DNA of 35,553 nucleotides from an uncultured Erysipelotrichaceae bacterium (GCA_902798815.1 CADBYH010000015.1:30898-66450), one strand, 5' to 3'. Counted from the first letter of the stretch, positions 26,031 to 34,706 are shown. Notes: generated from the letters alone by a model not told the origin. Numbers and translations: made by a program.

Positions 26031-29000
26031 CTAACCCTTTCTACTAAATATTCCTGTTACAAGTTTAAATATACTATTGTTACTATTAACTTGCTTCTTA
26101 ATGTCTTGAACAGTAATATCATCTTGAGTAGTATGATGTAATAAAAGTTGTGTGATTTTCATAAATATATCTTTAAATTTAACAACACTTTCTTCATCAT
26201 ATCTACTAGCTGTATAATCAATCATTGTTTCTAAACCATCTTCTCCATCAAGAATTTGAATATCCATTAATGCTTGAGATGCTGCTTGATTTTGTCTAAC
26301 ACTAATCATTTCAATATTCATATCTTCAAGATCTCCACCATCTCTAATATCTTGTTGATATAAAAGACATGCTCCATCTTCTGATACAACTTCCGCATCT
26401 AAATCTTCATATGGATAGCAACTATACTTAATTGCATTTTGAACTTGTTTGTGAACATCTTGATATAAATCTCTTATTGTTCTCTTACCATTAAGTTTTA
26501 ATGCAACAGGTAAATCTCTAAATAATAGACCTACACTTCCCATTGAGTAAGCATCATCTCTACCATTATAAATCCATGTTATTTTAACATTATCTTTTTT
26601 GTTATATATAGATAAAGTAAGAAGTGCCACTGTAATAAAGAATTCATTTCTACTAATTTTGAAACTCTTTTCAATTATAGACATTTCTTCATCTTTAATA
26701 TCTAATTTAGAGAATAACTCTCCCATTTCATTTTCTCTTGAATCATGATCAACATTAGGTTTAACTGACCAATCAACATCATCATACATTTTTTCATAAT
26801 ATTTTTTTGCTTCTTCGTAAAAATCAGATTGTTGTTCTTTTTCTCTTTTATCAAGTATATAGTAATAATAATCTTTATCAATTTCCATTCCCATATATTC
26901 CTTAACCATATTAGCCATTAATACTTTAAATGAAGTACCATCAAATAATGAATGATGAATATCAATAAAGGCATAACCACATTTTTCAGTTTGGAACACT
27001 CTACATCTATATAGTTTAGAATTTATAAGTTTAAATGGCATTACTAAATTATCTTTTATTTGATTGAAGTCAAATTCTGAGATATGTTCAACTTTTATTT
27101 CTTCAAGTAAATCAGGATTATATTTTTGAACTAAATCTCCATCTTCATTAAAATGGAATGTTGTAAGTAAAGCTGGATGATTTTTTAAAACATTATACAT
27201 TGCCTTAGCAAGATCTTCCATATCATAAAGACTAGTATCAACTTTCAACATTGTAAATAAGTTGTACATTGTAGACTTAGGTGTATATAATTGATAATCA
27301 ACCATATATAATTGTTCAGTAGTAAGAGGATGTTCAATCTTCATTGCTTCATCGTTTTTCTCATCTGCTGATATACCATCATCACTTGTAACGGATTCTT
27401 GATATATCTTAGCAATTTCTTCTGCACATCTTCCTCTAAATATATGAGAAACATTTATTCCTGGAAGTTTAGTCTCCACTACTGCTTCTATTGCTTTTAA
27501 TGAGTCTCCTCCCATTTCATAAAAATCATCTTTAATACCGACTCTATCAAGTCCAAGTACTTTAGCAAATGCCTTACAAATTGCTTTTTCTGTAGCATTT
27601 GTAGGTTCTACATAAGTACCTTGAAAATCTTTTGTATCAGGAGCAGGTAATGCTTTTCTATCTAATTTTCCAGTAGCTTTTAAAGGTATTTCATCAATTT
27701 TAACAAAATATGCTGGTAACATATAGTAAGGAAGTCTCTTTAATAATTCTTCTCTAACTTCTTCAATATTAAAATCAACTTCATCTTTATAATAAGCACA
27801 GATATAAGATTGATTTGCTTCATTAAATCCTTTTGCAGCTACCCAACTAACTCCAAGTACTTGTTTAACTGCTGCTTCAATTTCAGCCGGTTCAATTCTA
27901 TTACCATTAATCTTGATCATATCATTATTACGACCAAGTAATACTAAATTGCCTTTTGGATCTTTCAATGCAAGGTCCCCAGAATGATATATTCCATCCT
28001 TTAATGTTTTTTCAGTCTCTTCAGGAAGATTCATATAACCTCTAAAGTATGGATTATCATAACAAAGTTCTCCTGTTTCTCCATCTTTTACTTCTTTGCC
28101 ATCTTCATCAAGTAATTTAATCTTTAAATCTTTTAACGTATTCTTACCTATAGGACAAGTCTCATATGATTTATCTATTTTAAACATACTAACAATAAAA
28201 GCACTCTCACTCATCATATAAGTATTACACAATTTAACACCTTTAATATAAATATTATTAGCTGGTTCACTTCCAACAATAAGTGTCTTTAAGAAAGGTC
28301 CAGTTGATCCTTTTAACATTCTTACATAAGATGGAGTTAAGAATGTTAATGAAATAGTTTTTTCTAACATAAATTTTTTTAATGCAACAGGATTCTTCAA
28401 AGTAGCATAAGAAACTATATAAAGTTTTATATTTCCTAAATCACTTCCTGAATATAATACATACATCAAGAAGATTGTTGAAGCTATAAAGTTTAAAGGT
28501 GCAACTAAAGCCCCATGTTCATTTCCTTTAACTAAAACTTCATCTTCACTTATTTTAACAGAATCAACTGCTCTTAAAATATTTCCATATTCATGTAAAA
28601 CACCTTTAGGATTTCCAGTAGTTCCTGATGTATAAATAGCAAAAGCAGCATCATGTAAATCGGCAACAACAAATCCTTCTTTAGGATCAAGTTTCATAAT
28701 TTCATCCCAAGTATCTTTATTTATTTCTGCTTTACAATTACAATCTTTTCTAATAAATTTGATTCTATCAGGTGCATAATTATCTTCAACTATAGTAAAT
28801 GCTGCTCCTGCTTTCCAAACACCAACCATAGCCATTACAGGTTGCACACCTCTAGGTAGATTAATTAAAACAAAGTCTTCTCGTCCCACGCCTTCACTAG
28901 ATAAATAAGCATAAATTTTAGCAGATACCTCATCAATTTTTGAATAACTAATCCCCTTAGTATTATACTCGTCGTAAATGAAAGTCATATTTGGACTCTT

Positions 29001-29039
29001 ATTTACATTTTCTTGAAATTTTTCAACAAAAGACAACAT
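26031..29039 (-). CDS. Single-module NRPS (adenylation-carrier-condensation)
   Basis: This 1002-residue protein has three domains. Adenylation is ~1-465: A3 AIYTSGTTGNPKGV (~134-147), A5-like CNTYMMSESA, A7 YHSGDLA (351-357), A8 NNDMIKINGNRIEPAEIE (~371-388) and A10 PLKATGKLDRKAL (452-464). The carrier domain is ~480-550, with phosphopantetheine Ser513 in EMGGDSLKA. A condensation domain is ~570-960, with HHSLFDG (695-701). The A-PCP-C order suggests that the bound amino acid is condensed onto an acceptor supplied in trans. No thioesterase is present. The ribosome binding site is AGGAGG. The substrate code cannot be read reliably by eye. Confidence 0.92.
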   Translation of the reverse strand: MLSFVEKFQENVNKSPNMTFIYDEYNTKGISYSKIDEVSAKIYAYLSSEGVGREDFVLINLPRGVQPVMAMVGVWKAGAAFTIVEDNYAPDRIKFIRKDCNCKAEINKDTWDEIMKLDPKEGFVVADLHDAAFAIYTSGTTGNPKGVLHEYGNILRAVDSVKISEDEVLVKGNEHGALVAPLNFIASTIFLMYVLYSGSDLGNIKLYIVSYATLKNPVALKKFMLEKTISLTFLTPSYVRMLKGSTGPFLKTLIVGSEPANNIYIKGVKLCNTYMMSESAFIVSMFKIDKSYETCPIGKNTLKDLKIKLLDEDGKEVKDGETGELCYDNPYFRGYMNLPEETEKTLKDGIYHSGDLALKDPKGNLVLLGRNNDMIKINGNRIEPAEIEAAVKQVLGVSWVAAKGFNEANQSYICAYYKDEVDFNIEEVREELLKRLPYYMLPAYFVKIDEIPLKATGKLDRKALPAPDTKDFQGTYVEPTNATEKAICKAFAKVLGLDRVGIKDDFYEMGGDSLKAIEAVVETKLPGINVSHIFRGRCAEEIAKIYQESVTSDDGISADEKNDEAMKIEHPLTTEQLYMVDYQLYTPKSTMYNLFTMLKVDTSLYDMEDLAKAMYNVLKNHPALLTTFHFNEDGDLVQKYNPDLLEEIKVEHISEFDFNQIKDNLVMPFKLINSKLYRCRVFQTEKCGYAFIDIHHSLFDGTSFKVLMANMVKEYMGMEIDKDYYYYILDKREKEQQSDFYEEAKKYYEKMYDDVDWSVKPNVDHDSRENEMGELFSKLDIKDEEMSIIEKSFKISRNEFFITVALLTLSIYNKKDNVKITWIYNGRDDAYSMGSVGLLFRDLPVALKLNGKRTIRDLYQDVHKQVQNAIKYSCYPYEDLDAEVVSEDGACLLYQQDIRDGGDLEDMNIEMISVRQNQAASQALMDIQILDGEDGLETMIDYTASRYDEESVVKFKDIFMKITQLLLHHTTQDDITVQDIKKQVNSNNSIFKLVTGIFSRKG

Positions 29040-29040
29040 A

Positions 29041-31065
29041 TTATTTACCTCCTAGATTTTTTTCTATTGTTAAAATATTTTTATTATTATCATGTTTATA
29101 ACTAACTTTATCCATCATCTTCTTAACCATAAATATTCCAAGTCCACCTATTTCTCTATCTTCACTTGATAAATTTATATTAGGTTCATCTTTTTCTAAT
29201 GGATTAAAAGGAATACCTTCATCAATAAAAGTAATAGCAAATTTACTATCATCTAAGGATATTTCTATATCTACATAACCTGTTTTTTTGTATGCATAAT
29301 TACAAATATTAACAAATATTTCTTCTATACATACGTCTAGTTTCATTATTATTTTTTTATTTACTTTATCGCCTAAGGATTTATGGACAAATGCTGTTAC
29401 TTCTTCTAATTCTGAAGTATCGGTTTTAAATCTATTTTTCATATTATTAACCTTTTGTTTATATTCAAGACATAGCATTGTTATATCATCAAATTGATCT
29501 GCTCCATCTGCAAACAAATCAACATCTTCTTTTACTTTTTCAAGTATTGTTTTTGGATCTTTAGAAGAGACACTATTAAGTGATTTTATCATTCTATCTA
29601 ATCCAAACATTTCTCTTTCCTTGTTTTCTGATTCATTTACTCCATCTGTATATATAAATATTTTATCTCCGCTATTAAGTTTTATATCATAATTATTATA
29701 CTTATAACCTTCCATTACTCCTAAAGGAATATCATGTTTTCTTTTATCTATTGTAAATTCTTCTCCGTTTCTATATATACATGCATCTTCATGTCCCGCT
29801 ATTGAAATAGTCATCTTTCCAGTTGATGTATCAAGTATTCCTAATAATACAGTTATAAACATATTATCTTTATTATTACTACAGATTCTATCATTAACAG
29901 TTGTTAAAACTTCTCCTGGATTATTTATTGATAATGAATACTCATTAATCAAAATCTTTGTTACCATCATAAATAGTGCTGCTGGAACGCCTTTACCAGA
30001 AACATCGGCAATTACAACACCTAAATGATTATCATCTATTAAAAAGAAATCATAGAAATCTCCACCTACTTCTTTAGCTGGTGTCATTGTTGCATATAAA
30101 TCAAATTCGTGTTTTTCTGGAAATGCAGGAAATGTTGTTGGTAGTGAATTTTCTTGAATTGATTTAGCAAGTTTTAATTCTGTTCCTATTCTTTCTTTTT
30201 CTTTAGTAATACTTGTTATATTATCTATGTATTTAACTGTATCATTTTCCATTTTATTAATAGAAATTGCTAAAGAAGCTACTTCACTTATCTTACTTAT
30301 TTCCTTTATTTCTTTTTTCATTTTATTATCATCATTAGCAAATCTCTTTGCCTCATCATTAATTTTAATAATTGGTTGTACTATTTGTTTACGTATAAAT
30401 ATTTTTACTAAAATTATGGAAATAATCATTATAATTAATGTTAATGAAGAAACTTCTAAAATGTATTTTTGTCTTGCTCTACTTAGATTTTTCATAAATC
30501 TTTGAACACAAAGAATTCCTGCAACTTTTCCATTACTATCTTTTAATGGTAATAATGATGTAACGTGGTCATTATATCCTTTTCTTTTTTCTCTAACTAC
30601 AACAACTGCTCTATCAATTTCTCCATTCATTAGTTGTTTATAATATTCTTCATATTTCTTATTGGAAGTATCATGAATAGAACCAACTTCCCAAGGTGTA
30701 TATCCACTATTTTTATTAACCGAATTAAAAATACTATAATAATGCTTATAATCATCTGTTGGTTTAATAGCATATATAACTGATGTTCCCATTTTATTTG
30801 TTAATATATTTAGTCTTTTGTAAGTAGTTTTATATTCTTCTGAATCTGAGTTTCCCTGTAAATAAGAAGGAATATTATCCTTATTAATTATTGCTGCTGC
30901 TGTTAATCCTACTTTATATGCAGAATCATTATACTCCTTTGTATACGTAACGGTAAATCTGTTGTATCCTACGATTTCAATTATAATTGAAAAAATAGAT
31001 AATAATGCAATAATAGAAATAATTATATAATCTTCAAGTTTATTAGTTCCTTTAATATTAAACAT
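29041..31065 (-). CDS. Membrane sensor SpoIIE/RsbU-type PP2C phosphatase fused to an RsbW-like kinase domain
   Basis: The 674-residue protein has a transmembrane helix at ~13-34, an extracytoplasmic sensor region (~35-200, perhaps Cache-like) and a second helix at ~204-226. A HAMP-like and coiled-coil linker follows (~227-305). The PP2C/SpoIIE domain (~320-535) has GGDFYD, ADVSGKG, TDGVNES and DDITML metal ligands. A C-terminal HATPase_c anti-sigma-kinase-like domain (~545-672) has EEIFVNICNYAY, IDEGIPFNP and GGLGIFMV. Kinase and phosphatase on one chain could both set the phosphorylation of the STAS protein. It is the first gene of the NRPS operon; the next start is 2 bp after its stop. Confidence 0.92.
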   Translation of the reverse strand: MFNIKGTNKLEDYIIISIIALLSIFSIIIEIVGYNRFTVTYTKEYNDSAYKVGLTAAAIINKDNIPSYLQGNSDSEEYKTTYKRLNILTNKMGTSVIYAIKPTDDYKHYYSIFNSVNKNSGYTPWEVGSIHDTSNKKYEEYYKQLMNGEIDRAVVVVREKRKGYNDHVTSLLPLKDSNGKVAGILCVQRFMKNLSRARQKYILEVSSLTLIIMIISIILVKIFIRKQIVQPIIKINDEAKRFANDDNKMKKEIKEISKISEVASLAISINKMENDTVKYIDNITSITKEKERIGTELKLAKSIQENSLPTTFPAFPEKHEFDLYATMTPAKEVGGDFYDFFLIDDNHLGVVIADVSGKGVPAALFMMVTKILINEYSLSINNPGEVLTTVNDRICSNNKDNMFITVLLGILDTSTGKMTISIAGHEDACIYRNGEEFTIDKRKHDIPLGVMEGYKYNNYDIKLNSGDKIFIYTDGVNESENKEREMFGLDRMIKSLNSVSSKDPKTILEKVKEDVDLFADGADQFDDITMLCLEYKQKVNNMKNRFKTDTSELEEVTAFVHKSLGDKVNKKIIMKLDVCIEEIFVNICNYAYKKTGYVDIEISLDDSKFAITFIDEGIPFNPLEKDEPNINLSSEDREIGGLGIFMVKKMMDKVSYKHDNNKNILTIEKNLGGK

Positions 31066-31090
31066 AATTATTCACCCCAAATTCATTTAT

Positions 31091-31099
31091 ATTATATCA
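31091..31099 (-). promoter_or_regulatory. Extended -10 promoter of the NRPS operon
   Basis: TGATATAAT on the minus strand, ~25 bp before the start codon. The local 20-bp string matches that before the ABC gene (22436-22444). The -35 is weak. Confidence 0.55.
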
Positions 31100-31127
31100 A
31101 AAAATATAGTACTTAAATATAAATAAA

Positions 31128-31901
31128 CTATCTTTTTATGTAAACATAACCTAAATTATCATTATCACATAATTCAAAATTATCGCTTAATGCACTTTTT
31201 ATATTAACACCGTTAATATTATTATTATATGTAACTTTACTACATAGGACTATTCCATTTTCTTTTAGTAAATCAGTTAAATTAGAGGAAATTATTTTAA
31301 GGAATCTAGAATCTCCAATGCTCCATTCTAAAATATTTGATATTACAGCAATATCATATAATTTTTCAAATTTTTGTTTTTTAAATAGATTAAGTTTTGA
31401 ATAATTAATTGTAGACGGAAGATTATTCATTTCAATATCTCTACTAAAATCTAAACCTTTTTCAGGATCTACAATAAACATTCTAGAGAAATTTGCTTTT
31501 TTATTTAATAATGATTGCCAAAAAAACAAAGCATCTTTTTCTTCTATTGTTTCAGGTTTAACACTTAATAATAGTAATTGAATCCAATCATAATCATTAT
31601 AAATTAATGCTGTTGGATATAATTCTTTCATATATTTGATTGTCCACATTCTAATATAAAAATAATAATAGGTAAATTTATTTTTATCAAAAGTATCTAT
31701 ATTTTTTATATTATGAGATTTTAATTTAAATAATTGATCAGAACTAGAAAGAACAGATAAAACACTTTTATCTGTAAAATCTACTTTTTCAAATAATTTG
31801 TCTAATTCTTCATTAGTCTCAAAATATATTTTTGAATAACCTTCTATTGATCTTTTTCTACATAACCATTTTGCATAATATAAATCTCTTTTTACTCCCA
31901 T
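31128..31901 (-). CDS. Putative SAM-dependent methyltransferase-like protein
   Basis: This 257-residue protein has a Rossmann-like layout. KSVLSVLSSSDQLFKLKSHN could be the nucleotide-binding strand-loop-helix, then NIDTFDKNKFTYYYFYIRMW with an acidic strand end. FEKLYDIAVISNILEW and LLKENGIVLCSKVTYNN follow, as in class I methyltransferases. The order recalls the DUF3419/BtaA-like group, but I cannot confirm it. The ATG at 31901 is favoured over the GTG at 31907, with GAGGTG just upstream. A 6-bp hairpin abuts the start codon. Confidence 0.6.
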   Translation of the reverse strand: MGVKRDLYYAKWLCRKRSIEGYSKIYFETNEELDKLFEKVDFTDKSVLSVLSSSDQLFKLKSHNIKNIDTFDKNKFTYYYFYIRMWTIKYMKELYPTALIYNDYDWIQLLLLSVKPETIEEKDALFFWQSLLNKKANFSRMFIVDPEKGLDFSRDIEMNNLPSTINYSKLNLFKKQKFEKLYDIAVISNILEWSIGDSRFLKIISSNLTDLLKENGIVLCSKVTYNNNINGVNIKSALSDNFELCDNDNLGYVYIKR

Positions 31902-31920
31902 AGGCACCTCATTAGTGCCT
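31902..31920 (-). promoter_or_regulatory. Hairpin holding the RBS of the methyltransferase-like gene
   Basis: On the minus strand, AGGCAC (31915-31920) pairs with GTGCCT (31902-31907) around a loop TAATGAG. The Shine-Dalgarno GAGGTG spans loop and stem, and the start codon is the next base. It may lower translation or protect the 5' end of the transcript. Confidence 0.45.
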
Positions 31921-31925
31921 TTTAT

Positions 31926-31955
31926 TTTATAACAATTTTAAGATTTATTCAACAA
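31926..31955 (-). promoter_or_regulatory. Promoter of the methyltransferase-like gene
   Basis: TTGTTG (31950-31955), 18 bp and TATAAA (31926-31931) on the minus strand, so the transcript would begin almost at the hairpin 31902-31920. Confidence 0.45.
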
Positions 31956-31957
31956 AA

Positions 31958-31976
31958 AAAGATTCTAAGAATCTTT
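31958..31976 (-). terminator. Terminator of the PrsW-like gene
   Basis: An 8-bp stem (31958-31965 with 31969-31976), a 3-nt loop and a U-run on the minus strand overlap the stop codon. Confidence 0.75.
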
Positions 31977-32763
31977 ATATTTGCGGTTTTCCACAATTTG
32001 GACATATTTTTGCGTGATTAATTGATTGTCCACAATATTTACAAAATCTATGTCTTACTTCTAGTATTTTTTCTTTTGATAATGATAATTCGTTTAATCT
32101 TTTAATAGATATAAAATACATGAATACAACAAATATGAAGAATACTGCTAAAAATATGCTATTATTCATCATTAAACAGAAATCATATATACCATGTAAT
32201 AAGATTGGAACTATTAAACTTAAGAACAAGTTTTTTCTTACTTCTTTTTTATTTTCTTTAATTGAATATGCTTTTGCAATACTCATGTAATATCCCATAA
32301 ATATAGCATCACATGCATGTGATGGAACAGCACTAAATGCTCTTACTACTGCTGTTGTTATATCTACTTTTGTTAAAATGTACATTATATTTTCAATAAA
32401 AGCAAAACCTAATGATACAAATACTGCATAAATTAAACCATCATATTTTTCATCAAAATGTTTGCTTCTATAACCAAATATGTATAACATAATCCATTTA
32501 GAAGTTTCTTCTATTAAGGCTACTCCTAAAAACGTATATAATAAAACATCAATAAATGATTCACTTTTCAATTTCATAAATGGGAATATTCTACCAAGTA
32601 AATCAAATGATAATAGTGTTAATCCACAAGATATTATTCCTAATACAAATAATTCTAGTAATAGAATCATTGGTTCTTTATTTCTATCTTTATAATATAC
32701 GAATAACAATATTAACATTACTGGTATTATTGCCATAAATAATAAAATCGACATATTAGACAT
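31975..32763 (-). CDS. PrsW-type intramembrane metalloprotease with C-terminal zinc ribbon
   Basis: The 262-residue polytopic membrane protein has the PrsW/CPBP-like signatures: ALIEETSKW (EExxK), GFAFIENIMY (ExxxY-like), SHACDAIFMGYY and LLHGIYDF, on about seven or eight helices. PrsW in Bacillus cuts the anti-sigma factor RsiW. The C-terminus carries a CKYCG...CPNCGK zinc ribbon, which is probably cytosolic. The start at 32763 (MSNMSIL) has CGAGGTGA 6 bp upstream; the frame from 32817 has no good site. The client is unknown; no anti-sigma factor of the RsiW type is in the window. Confidence 0.85.
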   Translation of the reverse strand: MSNMSILLFMAIIPVMLILLFVYYKDRNKEPMILLLELFVLGIISCGLTLLSFDLLGRIFPFMKLKSESFIDVLLYTFLGVALIEETSKWIMLYIFGYRSKHFDEKYDGLIYAVFVSLGFAFIENIMYILTKVDITTAVVRAFSAVPSHACDAIFMGYYMSIAKAYSIKENKKEVRKNLFLSLIVPILLHGIYDFCLMMNNSIFLAVFFIFVVFMYFISIKRLNELSLSKEKILEVRHRFCKYCGQSINHAKICPNCGKPQI

Positions 32764-32787
32764 TTTATCACCTCGTATCCTATTATA

Positions 32788-32793
32788 AGTATA
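32788..32793 (-). promoter_or_regulatory. -10 element before the PrsW-like gene
   Basis: TATACT preceded by TGT (extended -10) on the minus strand, with a weak TTGTTT 18 bp upstream, located between the tRNA terminator and the gene. Confidence 0.4.
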
Positions 32794-32817
32794 ACATAAC
32801 TTATTTATATAAAACAA

Positions 32818-32841
32818 AAAATCGTTGTTTTCAACGATTTT
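32818..32841 (-). terminator. Terminator of tRNA-Arg
   Basis: A 10-bp stem (32818-32827 with 32832-32841), a 4-nt loop and a U-run on the minus strand, 12 bp after the tRNA 3' end. Confidence 0.82.
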
Positions 32842-32852
32842 CTTTACATAAA

Positions 32853-32929
32853 TGGTGTCCGCGAGGCGACTCGAACGCCTGACCGATCGCTTAGAAGGCG
32901 ATTGCTCTATCCAGCTGAGCTACGCAGAC
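32853..32929 (-). tRNA. tRNA-Arg (anticodon UCU)
   Basis: A complete 77-nt cloverleaf. The acceptor stem pairs GTCTGCG with CGCGGAC, with discriminator A and an encoded CCA. The D arm is GCTCAGCTGGATAGAGC. The anticodon stem ATCGC/GCGAT carries the loop CTTCTAA, giving anticodon TCT (reads AGA/AGG). The T arm is GGCGTTCGAGTCGCC. AGA is the main Arg codon in such AT-rich genomes. Confidence 0.97.
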
Positions 32930-32949
32930 ATAACTTGCTGACAAATAGA

Positions 32950-32978
32950 ATTATAATATAAAAGCACTTATATTTCAA
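32950..32978 (-). promoter_or_regulatory. tRNA-Arg promoter inside the GerM terminator
   Basis: TTGAAA (32973-32978), 17 bp and TATAAT (32950-32955) on the minus strand, about 20 bp before the tRNA. The -35 lies in the loop and 3' arm of the preceding terminator. Confidence 0.7.
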
Positions 32979-32986
32979 GTGCTTTT
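32960..32986 (-). terminator. Terminator of the GerM-like gene
   Basis: A 10-bp stem (32960-32969 with 32977-32986) and a 7-nt loop, directly after the stop codon, with a U-rich tail on the minus strand. Confidence 0.75.
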
Positions 32987-33862
32987 TTACTTTTTATTAA
33001 TAATATCAAGGTTTTTACCATTTACTTTGAACATTACGGATAATACATCATAATTAGCAAAAACCGAATTTGCTATCTCTTCAAGATTATAATTAACTAT
33101 ATTTTTATCATCAATCAAGTATTTATTAAAATTTAATATCATAACATTGTTATCTTCTTTATATTCTGTTAATTCTGTATTGCTATTTAAAAAACTTATT
33201 AAATTTTCTGTATTTGTATTTTTTAATTCATCAATAATTATTTCTATTTTTTCTCTTTTATCTGATGTATATTTTGTTACAGGAATATAATTCTTATCAT
33301 TTGAAAAATAATAAATTACTACTTTATTTATATTACTTCTATCTTCAATATTATATTCTTTATTAATGGAAATATTTTTATCTAATAATTTATTATAACC
33401 ATCTATTTCTTCATTATTTACTTTTATAGATATATAATCTATTTCTTTTAATTCTAATAAAGATTTTATAAGACCAGGTATTGTTATTTCATAATTATTT
33501 TTTTTAAATGCTTCTGATAGATTTAAATACAATACTTTATCTTTTAATTCTATATCTAATATTTTAGTATCATTTGGAATATATCCTTTATAATTACTTA
33601 TTATTTTTTTATTTGATTCTTTTAAATAATTAATTATATTTTCAACTTGCTTTAAAGGTTTATCTTTATCTAAAAAAATATTTACTTTTACTAAATAATT
33701 ATCTTTATTTAATAAATAAACTGTATTAGTTTTTATGTTAGTTATATCTTCAATTTCATAGTTTGTTCTTAAAACATTACTATTTATGTTAGATATAGTA
33801 TAAATTGTTAAAATTATAAATGTAGTTAATGTTGTATAAAATAGTTTTCTTATTATTCTCAT
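32987..33862 (-). CDS. GerM-like protein (two GerMN domains)
   Basis: The 291-residue protein has an N-terminal membrane anchor (~7-25), so it should face the outside or the intermembrane space of a forespore. Two repeats of a GerMN-like beta/alpha unit follow: NTVYLLNKDNYLVKVNI...NYLKES...VLYLNLSEAF, then NKVVIYYFSNDKNYIPV...NVMILNFNKYL. In Bacillus, GerM is needed for the SpoIIQ-SpoIIIAH-linked channel complex in sporulation and for germination. The genes just upstream are GerE-like and SpoIIIAH-like, which supports a sporulation role. The start has TAGGTGATA upstream. Confidence 0.8.
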   Translation of the reverse strand: MRIIRKLFYTTLTTFIILTIYTISNINSNVLRTNYEIEDITNIKTNTVYLLNKDNYLVKVNIFLDKDKPLKQVENIINYLKESNKKIISNYKGYIPNDTKILDIELKDKVLYLNLSEAFKKNNYEITIPGLIKSLLELKEIDYISIKVNNEEIDGYNKLLDKNISINKEYNIEDRSNINKVVIYYFSNDKNYIPVTKYTSDKREKIEIIIDELKNTNTENLISFLNSNTELTEYKEDNNVMILNFNKYLIDDKNIVNYNLEEIANSVFANYDVLSVMFKVNGKNLDIINKK

Positions 33863-33887
33863 ATTATCACCTAAATAATAATATGAA

Positions 33888-33912
33888 AAAACGTACGTTT
33901 TTAGTACGTTTT
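33888..33912 (-). terminator. Terminator of the GerE-like gene
   Basis: A 9-bp stem (33888-33896 with 33904-33912), a 7-nt loop and a U-run on the minus strand overlap the stop codon of the GerE-like gene. Confidence 0.78.
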
Positions 33913-34114
33913 ATAGAGATAATTCTTTTAGTTTTATTAATTCAATTACTGTAGCCGCTCTTCCTTTTGTTCCGAGTTTTTGCATTACATTAGATATATG
34001 ATTTCTAACAGTCTTTTCACTTATATCTAATTTTTTAGATATATCTTTGGTATTATTATTTTCAATTAATAGAGTGAATATTTCTTTTTCTCTTGGAGTT
34101 AAAATATAATTCAT
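33911..34114 (-). CDS. GerE-like LuxR-family HTH regulator
   Basis: This 67-residue protein is nothing but a LuxR/GerE helix-turn-helix: LTPREKEIFTLL, then TKDISKKLDISEKTVRNHIS and NVMQKLGTKGRAATV. Bacillus GerE (74 aa) has this architecture without a receiver domain and is the last mother-cell regulator of sporulation. Size and neighbours favour GerE over a response-regulator fragment. The ribosome binding site TAGGTGATA is present. In B. subtilis gerE and gerM are also close together, as I recall. Confidence 0.82.
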   Translation of the reverse strand: MNYILTPREKEIFTLLIENNNTKDISKKLDISEKTVRNHISNVMQKLGTKGRAATVIELIKLKELSL

Positions 34115-34174
34115 ATAATATCACCTATAATATTATATATATAAATTACATATATGTTTAAGTTAAATACCTAT

Positions 34175-34672
34175 TTATTTTTTTTGGAATTTTACTATTA
34201 TATTCATTTTATCTTTATATTCTTCTTGAATACTTCGCATTATTTTATTAGCAAGAGTTTTATCATGTTCATTTGATATACATACTACATCAATACTACT
34301 ATTATCAATTTTTGTAAAACAATCTAAATTAAATTCTTTTTTTAATTTTTTTTCATAGTTTTCTTCTTTTCCTTGAAGAGAATTATAATATTTTAATAAT
34401 TCATAGGTATTGTTTTTTTCTTCTGTTGACAGTTTTTCATTAGTTAGAGCATTTTCTAATGATTCTATTTTTTCTTTTCTTGAGTTTTCTTTACTTACTC
34501 TTAGTGCTGTTAAGGGAGATGATTCTTCAACTTTTGCGACTACTTGTTCTTCTTTAATTACTTTCTTTTGTACTTTTTCTAATACATCATTAGGTATTGT
34601 AACATAGTATATTCCTAAGATTAGTATTAGACTAAATAAAGTTATAAACCATAGGTTTTGTTTATTTAACAT
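34175..34672 (-). CDS. SpoIIIAH-like sporulation protein
   Basis: The 165-residue protein starts MLNKQNLWFITLFSLILILG, the same start-and-transmembrane pattern as SpoIIIAH (MLKKQTVW...), then a helical ALRVSKENSRKEKIESLENALT...LSTEEKNNTYELL region and a C-terminal ring-building motif-like fold with a Cys-containing LDCFTKIDN...DVVCISN. In Bacillus, SpoIIIAH in the mother cell binds SpoIIQ in the forespore. The start at 34672 has GGAGG 8 bp upstream; the frame from 34687 would include it. None of the other spoIIIA genes is next to it; the upstream neighbour is the retroelement-like repeat. Confidence 0.78.
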   Translation of the reverse strand: MLNKQNLWFITLFSLILILGIYYVTIPNDVLEKVQKKVIKEEQVVAKVEESSPLTALRVSKENSRKEKIESLENALTNEKLSTEEKNNTYELLKYYNSLQGKEENYEKKLKKEFNLDCFTKIDNSSIDVVCISNEHDKTLANKIMRSIQEEYKDKMNIIVKFQKK

Positions 34673-34706
34673 ATTATTAGCCTCCATTCACTAATATATA
34701 TGAAAA

